Source of the DNA: an uncultured Eubacteriales bacterium
GTDB lineage: Bacteria; Bacillota; Clostridia; Oscillospirales; Oscillospiraceae
Reading direction: 5' to 3'
Length of the DNA stretch: 64,000 bases
Assembly (NCBI GenBank): GCA_900079765.1
Contig: LT599017.1
Location: 558,001-622,000 of the forward strand
This document shows, in pieces, positions 30,043 through 37,671 of the stretch (positions within the stretch are counted from its first letter, which is position 1; the number at the start of each line of letters is the position of its first letter). Below the pieces are notes generated by a model, which was given only the letters and a program-made list of their open reading frames with translations, did no database searches and had not been told where the DNA came from. Made by a program: the position numbers and the translations under genes.

Positions 30043-30043
30043 C

Positions 30044-30081
30044 AAAAAAGACAAGTTCCTTTCGGAGCTTGTCTTTTTTGC
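30044..30081 (+). terminator. rRNA operon terminator
   Basis: AAAAAAGACAAG(T/C)TCC, short loop, GGAGCTTGTCTTTTTT directly after 5S. Confidence 0.92.
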
Positions 30082-30107
30082 TACCCCTTTAGGAGAGGAG
30101 GCGCGCC

Positions 30108-30800
30108 ATGCGCTACGAGAGAGTTCGCAGAGGGACGTTTTTAGCCCGGCCCAACCGCTTTATTGCCCATGTGGAGCTGGAGGGTGAGATGACCGTCTGC
30201 CACGTAAAGAATACGGGCCGCTGCAGAGAGCTGCTCATTCCCGGCGCCGCGGTCTACCTCCAGGAGTCGGATAACCCCGCCCGCAGGACGAAGTACGATC
30301 TTGTAGCGGTGGAGAAGGCGGGGGAGGATTCTGCTCGTCTCATCAACATGGACGCCCAAGCCCCCAACCAGGTCTTTGGCGAGTGGGCGCGTTCAGGTGC
30401 TTTCACGCCGGACCTTACCCTTCTGCGTCCTGAAACCACCTGGGGCAATTCCCGGTTTGACTTCTACTTCGAGGCCGGAGTGCGCAAGGGCTTTGTAGAG
30501 GTCAAGGGGGTCACCCTGGAGGAGGGCGGAGCCGTTTTCTTTCCTGACGCGCCCACAGAGCGGGGCGTCAAGCATATAGAGGAGCTGATGGCCTGCCGGG
30601 CAGAGGGGTATGAGGCATATCTCTGCTTTGTCATCCAGATGGATAACGTGGATTATTTCTCGCCCAACGACCGTACCCACCTTGCCTTTGGCGACGCGCT
30701 CCGACGGGCTGCGATGTCGGGGGTCCACCTGATGGCTTTCGACTGCCGCGTTACGCCTGAGAGCCTGGCGTTGGGCAGGCCGGTAGAAATCCGGCTGTAA
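30108..30800 (+). CDS. sfsA: Sugar fermentation stimulation protein homologue SfsA
   Basis: 230 residues, the usual SfsA length. VCHVKNTGRCRELLIPGA, NSRFDFYFE and KGFVEVKGVTLEEGGAVFFPDAPTERGVKH are signature segments; the EVKGVTL region resembles the restriction-endonuclease-like active site, and the family is reported to bind or cut nucleic acid. AGGAGAGGAGGCGCGCC precedes the ATG. It stands alone after the rRNA operon, and the 3' end overlaps a decayed gene on the other strand. Confidence 0.94.
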   Translation: MRYERVRRGTFLARPNRFIAHVELEGEMTVCHVKNTGRCRELLIPGAAVYLQESDNPARRTKYDLVAVEKAGEDSARLINMDAQAPNQVFGEWARSGAFTPDLTLLRPETTWGNSRFDFYFEAGVRKGFVEVKGVTLEEGGAVFFPDAPTERGVKHIEELMACRAEGYEAYLCFVIQMDNVDYFSPNDRTHLAFGDALRRAAMSGVHLMAFDCRVTPESLALGRPVEIRL

Positions 30801-31045
30801 CGGCGCAGCCGACGCAGGAGGTGACGAAATCCACCGGCACGTCCATCCCCTCTTTCACGGTCATACCGCCGTCGAGAAAGCACCGACAGACGGTTCCCAT
30901 TTTCTCGCCAACCTCAATGATATGCAAGTCGGGATCATAAAAGCGGACGACCCGCTGTCCCCAGCGGTGCTCCCAAGGTCTCGCTGAAAAAAGCCTTGGA
31001 CTTCTCCAGGTCCGTTACGACCAGGAGTGGATTTTTGAATTCCAT
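30801..31045 (-). pseudogene. Remnant of a VOC-family (glyoxalase-like) protein
   Basis: The first 25 codons from the ATG at 31045 (MEFKNPLLVVTDLEKSKAFF) read as the start of a glyoxalase/bleomycin-resistance-fold protein with a good AAAGGCGG site. After SETLG the sequence jumps, in another frame, to EHRWGQRVVRFYDPDLHIIE and DGGMTVKEGMDVPVDFVTSC, the C-terminal part of the same family. Roughly 60 central residues are missing and the frame is broken, so the gene is dead. The second frame remains open to a stop at 30751, inside the 3' end of sfsA. Confidence 0.85.
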
Positions 31046-31162
31046 GCCGAGGTCCGCCTTTCTATTTTTATCACGCTGGCGAGGGACGGCCCTGTCCCCT
31101 TGCCAATAGGGGCTCGCTACTATATAATGAAACATTATCTCGTAGAATTTGGGAGGCCGACC

Positions 31163-31876
31163 ATGGAGCCGGAATTGAAACTGTATACCAATGAGATACC
31201 CGCCAAGGGAAAGGGGTATTTCGTCATAGAGAAGTGCTGGCCCGACCAATTGGACGAGGCGGTGCGCCGGGGCTCCCGGGACTTGTTGGCCCAGGGGGCG
31301 ACCGCCATCTACGTCTGCTCCCGGGATCCTGCCGCCGTCCTCTGCGCCGGGCAGGGGACGGGCTACCGCCTAGAGTTCCGCCACGATATGCTGCGCATGG
31401 AGCGGGCCCTGCCCGCGCCGTCCCAGCCCAGAAGGCTCACTCTGGAGCCCATGAGACGGGAGAAGAGCGGCGCGTGGCTCGCCATCTATAACGAGAGCTT
31501 TTTCGATGTGCCCAACTCTGCCACCTACGGCCAGTCCGACCTGGCTCAGGTGCTGGAAGACGGCTGTGCTTGCGGTTTCGCTATGCTGGACGGCGTGCCT
31601 GTGGGTGTTTACGAGCTGTCCTTCAAAGAGCAAAACTGTCCTGAGATCGAGGGCATCGGTCTTTTAAAGGGCGCCCGGGGCAAGGGTCTTGGCCGGGAGC
31701 TGCTTTATGCCGCCATGGAATTGCTGGCGGAGCTGGGCCATGAGAGGACCCATCTGCGGGTCTCCACCGCCAACGAGAATGCCTATGCCCTTTACCGCTC
31801 GGCGGGCTTTACCGTCACCGAGCTGATCTCCCACTGGTACGAGGTCATCTCTGAGGGGGATTTAGGCAGCGTCTAG
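31163..31876 (+). CDS. GNAT-family N-acetyltransferase
   Basis: 237 residues. The C-terminal 145 residues are a GNAT domain with the acetyl-CoA loop EGIGLLKGARGKGLGRELLYAA and the strand-helix NENAYALYRSAGFTVTE. The N-terminal 90 residues (ELKLYTNEIPAKGKGYFVIE) form an extra domain I cannot name. Substrate unknown. ATG at 31163 follows GGGAGGCCGACC. Its last four bases overlap the end of the convergent DUF2752 gene. Confidence 0.86.
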   Translation: MEPELKLYTNEIPAKGKGYFVIEKCWPDQLDEAVRRGSRDLLAQGATAIYVCSRDPAAVLCAGQGTGYRLEFRHDMLRMERALPAPSQPRRLTLEPMRREKSGAWLAIYNESFFDVPNSATYGQSDLAQVLEDGCACGFAMLDGVPVGVYELSFKEQNCPEIEGIGLLKGARGKGLGRELLYAAMELLAELGHERTHLRVSTANENAYALYRSAGFTVTELISHWYEVISEGDLGSV

Positions 31877-32280
31877 CCCGGCGCAAGAAAGGCAAGGCTC
31901 GGCAGATTCCGGGCCACGCCGTAGGCCAGCAACAACGCTATCATGCACCAGACCAGGGCGTTCTCCCTCCCTGTGAGCCTAGCCACGCCGGTGCGGACGT
32001 ACCGCACCGCCAGCCGGACCCCGAGGAGGGCCAGGACGGGGGAGAGTGCCAACAGGCTGGAGTTGGCCAGCCATGCCTCTGTAAAGTCCAGGCGCAGGAG
32101 GGCGAGGCACATCCGCGTGACCCCGCAGCCGGGGCACCACAGCCCCGTCACAAGGTGGATAGGGCAGGGGATGGCAAGACCAGTGAAACGGCAGAAAAGG
32201 GCGTAGGCGAGCCCGATTCCCAGAATCAGACCCGCCCACAGCATTAGTTTGAAAAGGCGCTCCTTAGATGTCGTCGCCAT
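31873..32280 (-). CDS. DUF2752 membrane protein
   Basis: 135 residues with three to four membrane segments and the DUF2752 mark CPGCGVTRMCLALLRLDFTEA. Function unknown; the family is widespread and often sits next to small TM2/CD225/DUF4234 membrane proteins. Here it overlaps the DUF4234 gene by 17 bases, so the two are translated together. Confidence 0.88.
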   Translation of the reverse strand: MATTSKERLFKLMLWAGLILGIGLAYALFCRFTGLAIPCPIHLVTGLWCPGCGVTRMCLALLRLDFTEAWLANSSLLALSPVLALLGVRLAVRYVRTGVARLTGRENALVWCMIALLLAYGVARNLPSLAFLAPG

Positions 32281-32617
32281 TGTAGTAGTAGCGGTTGAGC
32301 TCGCTCTGCATCAGGGCCCAGGCCACAATGCCCAGTTGGAAGATGGAAAGCACGAGATAGAGGACAGCCTGGCTCCCGGTGGGGACGCCCCGCTCCGCCC
32401 GGGCCTGGTCCAGCTTGTCGCCCATCTTGTAGGCCCAATAGTAGCTGTAAATGCCGCAGGTGATGATGGTGAAAAGCAGGGCCATACCGCCGGTGGTGGT
32501 GCCCCGGCCAGTGCACTCGTTGGAGTCGTCGGTCAGGCAGACGAACCAGTAGAGCCCATAGATGCCGCAGGTGATGATGGTCAGGAAGATACACATACCT
32601 ACGTTGCGCTGTCTCAT
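32264..32617 (-). CDS. DUF4234 membrane protein
   Basis: 117 residues. Two copies of a TIITCGIYG/S-YYW segment (about residues 13-27 and 50-64) show the internal duplication of DUF4234, with a third hydrophobic stretch near 88-104. Function unknown. ATG at 32617 is preceded by GAGAGGGG at seven bases; another ATG two codons upstream is too close to that site. Confidence 0.83.
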   Translation of the reverse strand: MRQRNVGMCIFLTIITCGIYGLYWFVCLTDDSNECTGRGTTTGGMALLFTIITCGIYSYYWAYKMGDKLDQARAERGVPTGSQAVLYLVLSIFQLGIVAWALMQSELNRYYYNGDDI

Positions 32618-32711
32618 AAACATTCCCCTCTCGAAATTCTGTACTTCCAGTATACGGGACTCCGGGCAGGAAATCAATAAAGTATTTCTTAAAAGGAAGT
32701 AAAAAAACACG

Positions 32712-32750
32712 AAAAATCCCGCCGGGTTTCCAAGCCCGGCGGGATTTTTA
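32712..32750. terminator. Terminator after recR
   Basis: AAAAATCCCGCCGGG / CCCGGCGGGATTTTT around an eight-base loop, one base after the recR stop on the minus strand. Confidence 0.92.
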
Positions 32751-32751
32751 A

Positions 32752-33354
32752 TCACATATCCCTGCGACCCTCCAGGGCCCGCATGAGGGTGGCGTCATCG
32801 GCAAACTCCAGGTTGCTGCCCACCGGGATGCCATAGGCAAGGCGGGTAGTCCGCACGTCAAAGGGCTTGAGGAGCCGGGAGAGGTACATGGCGGTGGCCT
32901 CCCCCTCGGTATCTGGGTTGGTGGCCATGATGACCTCCCGCACACCCCCCCGGGCCACCCGGTCCACCAGAGACTTGATGTGCAGGTCGTCGGGGCCCAC
33001 GTGGTTCATGGGGGAGATGACTCCGTGGAGCACATGGTACAGCCCCTCGTACTCACGGCTGCGCTCGATGGCCACCACATCCTTGGGGTCAGCCACCACG
33101 CAGATGAGGCCGCTGTCCCGCTTGGGGCTGGAGCAGATGGGGCAGAGGCCGCCCCCCTCGGTCAGGTTCTGACACACGGGGCAGCAGGCAATGGAGGCCT
33201 TGGCGGCGGTGATGGCGTCGGCAAAGGCGGCGGCCTCCTCGTCGGGGAGGGAGAGCATGAAGAAGGCCAGCCGCTGGGCCGACTTCCGGCCAATCCCCGG
33301 CAGGCGTGCGAACTGCTCTACCAGCCGCTCCAGGGTGGGGGGAAAATATTGCAT
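32752..33354 (-). CDS. recR: Recombination mediator RecR
   Basis: 200 residues, standard length. Helix-hairpin-helix LPGIGRKSAQRLAFF, C4 zinc finger CCPVCQNLTEGGGLCPIC, Toprim domain (ICVVADPKDVVAIE, ATNPDTEGEATAMYL) and the C-terminal ARG-like tail. It loads RecA with RecO in gap and break repair. Often follows dnaX and an YbaB gene; here it follows rpe on the same strand. ATG at 33354 after AGGTCTTTTCC. Confidence 0.96.
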   Translation of the reverse strand: MQYFPPTLERLVEQFARLPGIGRKSAQRLAFFMLSLPDEEAAAFADAITAAKASIACCPVCQNLTEGGGLCPICSSPKRDSGLICVVADPKDVVAIERSREYEGLYHVLHGVISPMNHVGPDDLHIKSLVDRVARGGVREVIMATNPDTEGEATAMYLSRLLKPFDVRTTRLAYGIPVGSNLEFADDATLMRALEGRRDM

Positions 33355-33385
33355 GGAAAAGACCTCCAATAAATGGTCGATAGGG

Positions 33386-34033
33386 TCAACCCCTCAGCGT
33401 TTCTACCGCCGCGTAAGGGTCCTCCGCGCCAAAGACAGCGGAGCCGGCCACCAGTACGTCGGCCCCCGCCTGGGTGCAGAGTTTGGCGGTCTCGGCGTTG
33501 ATGCCGCCGTCCACCTCCAGGTGGCAGCCGGGGCAGTACCGGTTGATGTATCCCCGCAGGGCGGAGATTTTAGAGAGCTGGTCGTCCATGAAAGCCTGCC
33601 CGCCGAAACCGGGCTCCACCGTCATTACCAGAATGAGGTCCAGTCCCCGTTTCAGGTAGGGGACGGCGGCCTCAGCGGAGGTGATGGGACGCAGGACGAT
33701 GCCTTTTTTCACGCCGTTTTCCTCCATACGGTCCAGCGCGGCGTGAATGGCGGGGGGCATATCGGCCTCCAGGTGGACCGACAGCAAATCGGCCCCGGCT
33801 TTGGAGAACGCATCGATATACCGACCCGGCTTTTCCACCATCAGGTGCACGTCCAAAAATTTATCGGTGCAGGCCCGGAGGGACTGGACCACCGGCACAC
33901 CGATGGAAATATTGGGTACGAACATGCCGTCCATCACGTCCACATGGAGCCAGTCCGCATTTGGAACACGCTCAATGTCCCGCTGAAGATTGGCAAAATC
34001 GGCGGAGAGGATGGAGGGGGCAATTTTAATCAT
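33386..34033 (-). CDS. rpe: Ribulose-phosphate 3-epimerase
   Basis: 215 residues of the TIM-barrel enzyme that interconverts ribulose-5-P and xylulose-5-P. IAPSILSADFANL, HVDVMDGMFVPNIS, MTVEPGFGGQAF and EVDGGINAETA carry the catalytic aspartates and metal-binding histidines. A GTTAAAAG segment lies before the ATG. In many relatives rpe follows rsgA; here upstream is a 264-bp gap. Confidence 0.95.
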   Translation of the reverse strand: MIKIAPSILSADFANLQRDIERVPNADWLHVDVMDGMFVPNISIGVPVVQSLRACTDKFLDVHLMVEKPGRYIDAFSKAGADLLSVHLEADMPPAIHAALDRMEENGVKKGIVLRPITSAEAAVPYLKRGLDLILVMTVEPGFGGQAFMDDQLSKISALRGYINRYCPGCHLEVDGGINAETAKLCTQAGADVLVAGSAVFGAEDPYAAVETLRG

Positions 34034-34297
34034 CTTTTAACCACTCCTTCACGTCTGATTCAAAACTATCTGCTATGCTAACCACTGTAGAAAAGGGGGA
34101 GGTCCGCCGCACCGTGGGGCTGTCCGCGGCATAAGATGCGTCAGCGGAATCGCCACGGGGCAAGGGTCCGGGTTCTCCCCCACGCGCTCCCACCGACGGC
34201 AGGAGCCGGCCCCGAGGAATAACCGCTTTCAGATAGCCGTTTGGCGGGCGTTTGCCCGCCAAACGGCAATGGAAAACCAGGTTTACCGGGAAAATGC
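34034..34297. other. Intergenic region between ilvA and rpe
   Basis: No gene with a ribosome site. A palindrome GTTTGGCGGGCGTTTGCCCGCCAAAC lies at about 34239-34265, after the ilvA stop, without a clear U-run; it may end ilvA transcription or be a dispersed palindrome. Confidence 0.4.
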
Positions 34298-35518
34298 TCA
34301 GCCGTAGAACTCCCCGGTGGTGACCACCTGGGCATCGTACCCCGCGCTCCGCATGGCCTGGAGAATGCCCGCTTTGTGGACATGCCCGAAGGCCTCCAGC
34401 GTCACCCGCAGCTCCACTCCGCTCTGGCGGTTGATGTTGACGAACTGGTTGTGCTCCAGCTTGATGATGTTGCCGTTCTCACGGGAGATGATCTCGGCCA
34501 CCCGGAGCAGCTCGCCGGGCCGGTCGGGGAGCTGAACCGAGAAGGTGAATACCCGCCCCCTGTTGATAAGCCCATGTTGGACAAGGCTCGCTACCGTGAT
34601 GACGTCCATGTTGCCCCCGGAGAGGACGCTCACCACGTTCTTTCCCTTGCAGTCCAAATGGGAGAGAGCGGCCACGGAGAGGAGCCCCGCGTTCTCCACG
34701 ATCATCTTGTGTTTCTCCATCATGTCGAGGAATGCGTCCACCAGCTCGGCGTCCTCAATGGTGATGATCTCGTCGATATTCTTCTGGATATAGGGGAAGA
34801 CCAGGTCCCCGGGGGTCTTCACCGCCACTCCGTCGGCGATGGTCTCTACAGCCGGAAGAGTCACCACGTGCCCGGCCTCCAGGCTCGCCTTCATGGAGGC
34901 GGCCCCGACCGGCTCCAGACCGATGACCTTCACGTTGGGGTTGAGGAGCTTTGCCGCAGTGGCGACGCCCGCCGCCAGCCCGCCGCCGCCGATGGGCACC
35001 AGAATAATGTCCACGTCGGGTAGGCTCTGGAAGATCTCGTAGGCGATGGTCCCCTGCCCGGTAGCGATGGCTAAGTCGTTGAAGGGAGGGATGTAGGTGA
35101 GGCCCTCCTCCTCCACAAGCTGCATGGCCCTCTCCGCCGCGTCGTCAAATGTCTGGCCATGAAGGATGACCCGGGCCCCAAGGTCTTTGGTGTTATTTAC
35201 CTTGACCAGAGGGGTGGTGGTGGGCATGACGATGGTGGCCTTCACCCCTGCGGCCTGGGCCGCATAGGCTACGCCCTGGGCGTGGTTCCCCGCCGAGGCG
35301 GTGACCAGGCCCTTGGCTTTCTCCTCGTCGGTGAGGGAACTCAGCTTATAGTACGCGCCCCGGATTTTGTAGGCCCCTGTCACCTGCATATTTTCCGGTT
35401 TAATGTATACATTGTTTCCAGTGGACTTAGAAAATGCCGTACTGTAAACCAGGTCGGTGTTGGCAATGACCCCCGACAGTACCCGGCCGGCGGCTTTGAA
35501 ATCTTCCAGCGTCATCAT
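34298..35518 (-). CDS. ilvA: Threonine ammonia-lyase
   Basis: 406 residues. It deaminates threonine to 2-oxobutanoate, the first step to isoleucine. The PLP lysine is in TGAYKIRGAYYKL, the phosphate loop is SAGNHAQGVAYAA, and VPIGGGGLAAGVATA follows; an ACT domain occupies the last 80 residues (FSVQLPDRPGELLRVAEIIS). This is the one-ACT layout of the TdcB/IlvA short type, so feedback control may differ from the two-ACT enzyme. Start ATG at 35518 after GAAAGGATGTCC. It is unlinked from the ilvBNCD cluster 5 kb away. Confidence 0.94.
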   Translation of the reverse strand: MMTLEDFKAAGRVLSGVIANTDLVYSTAFSKSTGNNVYIKPENMQVTGAYKIRGAYYKLSSLTDEEKAKGLVTASAGNHAQGVAYAAQAAGVKATIVMPTTTPLVKVNNTKDLGARVILHGQTFDDAAERAMQLVEEEGLTYIPPFNDLAIATGQGTIAYEIFQSLPDVDIILVPIGGGGLAAGVATAAKLLNPNVKVIGLEPVGAASMKASLEAGHVVTLPAVETIADGVAVKTPGDLVFPYIQKNIDEIITIEDAELVDAFLDMMEKHKMIVENAGLLSVAALSHLDCKGKNVVSVLSGGNMDVITVASLVQHGLINRGRVFTFSVQLPDRPGELLRVAEIISRENGNIIKLEHNQFVNINRQSGVELRVTLEAFGHVHKAGILQAMRSAGYDAQVVTTGEFYG

Positions 35519-35654
35519 TGGCAGGACATCCTTTCTCGCGTTCTCTTTATTCTAATGAATTATGGGCGTAAAGTCAACGTGTTCTTGACACTCAGGGCCA
35601 TTGGGCGGTACAATATTAGAATCAGCAGCAACAGCTTTTTTGGAGGAAAGTGCA

Positions 35655-36341
35655 ATGGCGAAAATGGTAAAAAAGTCGGTAGCCCCCATCTATTTGGTGG
35701 CGGCGCTCTGGGCGGCATGGGCCCTCGTGTTTCCGCTGTATTCTACCCTGCACTATGTCTTAGCCGCTGCCGCGTCGGTGCTGGTCTACGTGGTCGCCAA
35801 GGCCATCTTCCCCGATAAGGCCTACCAGACCCCGAACTCCGCCCCCGGCGGGAGTGCCGCTCCCAAGCAGGAAAAGGCCGCCGAGACTACGAAAGGCACC
35901 GGTAGCCCGGAGCTGGACAAGGTCATCGAGCAGGGGAACCTGGCCCGGTCCGAGATGCGCCGCCTGAACGACAGCATCAAGGGGGAGAAAATCTCCGCTC
36001 AGATCGACCACCTGGAGGAAGTGACCGGAAAGATCATCCAGCACGTGACCGAGTCCCCCCAGAAGTTGCCCCAGATCTCAAAATTCCTCAGCTTTTACCT
36101 CCCAACTACCCTCAAGCTTCTAAACGCCTATGACCGCATGGACGACGCAGGGGTCTCCGGCGCCAATATCGACGGCACCAAGGGCAAGATCGACGCCATG
36201 ATGGATACCGTCACCGCCGCGTTCGATAAGCAGCTGGACGCCCTCTTTGGGGACGAGGCCCTGGACATCTCCACCGACATCACCGTCATGGAAAATCTGC
36301 TGGCCCAGGAGGGCCTGGGCGGCATACAGCTCGGCATGTGA
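35655..36341 (+). CDS. xpaC: XpaC-family protein
   Basis: 228 residues. An N-terminal membrane hairpin (about 10-50), an A/P-rich linker, then an alpha-helical domain ending QKLPQISKFLSFYLPTTLKLL and NAYDRMDDAGVSG, the XpaC mark (annotated as 5-bromo-4-chloroindolyl phosphate hydrolysis protein; true role unknown). XpaC genes are commonly followed by telA, as here 62 bp later. ATG at 35655 follows GGAGGAAAGTGCA. Confidence 0.87.
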   Translation: MAKMVKKSVAPIYLVAALWAAWALVFPLYSTLHYVLAAAASVLVYVVAKAIFPDKAYQTPNSAPGGSAAPKQEKAAETTKGTGSPELDKVIEQGNLARSEMRRLNDSIKGEKISAQIDHLEEVTGKIIQHVTESPQKLPQISKFLSFYLPTTLKLLNAYDRMDDAGVSGANIDGTKGKIDAMMDTVTAAFDKQLDALFGDEALDISTDITVMENLLAQEGLGGIQLGM

Positions 36342-36360
36342 CCGCTGTAAGCGCTATTAT

Positions 36361-36384
36361 GTAGGGGCGGTCTTTGCCCGCCCA
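36361..36384. repeat. Short GC-rich palindrome
   Basis: GTAGGGGCGGTCTTTGCCCGCCC resembles the palindrome near 34239 (GGCGGGCGTTTGCCCGCC). Possibly a dispersed palindromic repeat. Confidence 0.4.
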
Positions 36385-36403
36385 TGAAAGGATGAAAAAT
36401 ACA

Positions 36404-37624
36404 ATGGCTGACGATCTGAATACGACCCCCGAGCTTACCCTCGACCCCACCGGAACCACCGAGGTGGCCGCCGCCGCTGCCGTGGCGACCGAGGCCCTGA
36501 AGGTCCCCGCCGCCCCCAACCTGACCCTGGACGGCGGTATCACTTTGGAGGACACTGCCGCCGTGCAGAAGGAGAGGGAGACCAAGGCCGTCCAGATTGA
36601 TGAGAGCATGCTCTCCGAGGCTGAGCGCAAGATGGTCAACGACTTCTCCGAGAAGATCGACATCACCGACTCCAATGTGGTGCTCCAGTACGGTGCGTCG
36701 GCCCAGAAGAATATCGCCAGTTTCTCTGAAAACTCCCTCAACAGCGTGCGTACCAAAGACCTGGGCGAGGTGGGCGAGGCCCTGTCCGGCCTGGTGGTGG
36801 AGCTCAAGGGGTTTGCCCAACCGGAGAAGAAGGGCATTGCCGGTTTCTTTCAGAAAAAGCGCAACGAGCTGGAGGAGATGAAGGCCAGCTACTCCAAGGC
36901 CGAGACCAACGTGAACAAGATCGTCCAGGTCCTGGAGGGCCATCAGGTCACCCTTATGAAGGACATCGCCATGCTGGACCAGATGTATGACCTGAACACC
37001 AAGTACTATAAAGAGCTGACGATGTACATCATCGCGGGGAAGAAAAAGCTCCAGAAGGTCCGGGAGACCATTCTGGAGGAGCTGCGCAGGAGGGCCGCCG
37101 AGACCGGTGCCCAGGAGGACGCCCAGAAGTATAACGACATGGCGAACCTCTGCAACCGCTTTGAGAAAAAGCTCCATGACCTGGAGCTCACCCGTATGAT
37201 CTCCATCCAGATGGGGCCCCAAACCCGCCTGCTCCAGAATAACGACACCCTCATGCTGGAGAAGATCCAGTCCTCTCTGGTGAACACCATCCCCCTCTGG
37301 AAGAGCCAGATGGTCCTCTCTCTGGGCCTGGAGCATTCCCGTCAGGCCACCGCTGCCCAGAGCGCCGTCACCAATATGACAAATCAGCTCCTCCAGAAGA
37401 ACGCCGACATGCTCCGCATGGGCACCGTCGAGACCGCCAGAGAGGCCGAGCGGAGCGTGGTGGATATCGAGACCCTTCAGCACACCAACCAGCAGCTCAT
37501 TGCAACTCTGGACGAGGTCATGAACATCCAGAAGGAGGGCGCCCAGAAGCGCCGCGAGGCCGAGGTGGAGCTCGGCCGTATCGAAGGAGAACTTAAGCAA
37601 AAACTGCTTGAATTGCGGGGCTAA
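36404..37624 (+). CDS. telA: Toxic anion resistance (TelA) family protein
   Basis: 406 residues, mostly alpha-helical. An acidic N-terminal 60 residues precede the TelA domain, with VVLQYGASAQKNIASFSENSLNSVR, LKGFAQPEKKGIAGFF, TNVNKIVQVLEGHQVTLMKD and the end region PLWKSQMVLSLGLEHSRQATAAQ. Coiled-coil content is high toward the C-terminus. The family was named from tellurite resistance, but its normal role probably concerns membrane or envelope stress. ATG at 36404 fits GAAAGGATGAAAAATACA. Between xpaC and a TPM-domain gene. Confidence 0.92.
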   Translation: MADDLNTTPELTLDPTGTTEVAAAAAVATEALKVPAAPNLTLDGGITLEDTAAVQKERETKAVQIDESMLSEAERKMVNDFSEKIDITDSNVVLQYGASAQKNIASFSENSLNSVRTKDLGEVGEALSGLVVELKGFAQPEKKGIAGFFQKKRNELEEMKASYSKAETNVNKIVQVLEGHQVTLMKDIAMLDQMYDLNTKYYKELTMYIIAGKKKLQKVRETILEELRRRAAETGAQEDAQKYNDMANLCNRFEKKLHDLELTRMISIQMGPQTRLLQNNDTLMLEKIQSSLVNTIPLWKSQMVLSLGLEHSRQATAAQSAVTNMTNQLLQKNADMLRMGTVETAREAERSVVDIETLQHTNQQLIATLDEVMNIQKEGAQKRREAEVELGRIEGELKQKLLELRG

Positions 37625-37671
37625 GGGCAGAATAGGGATATGAACCCCCGCGTTTTAGAAGGAGTTATGCC

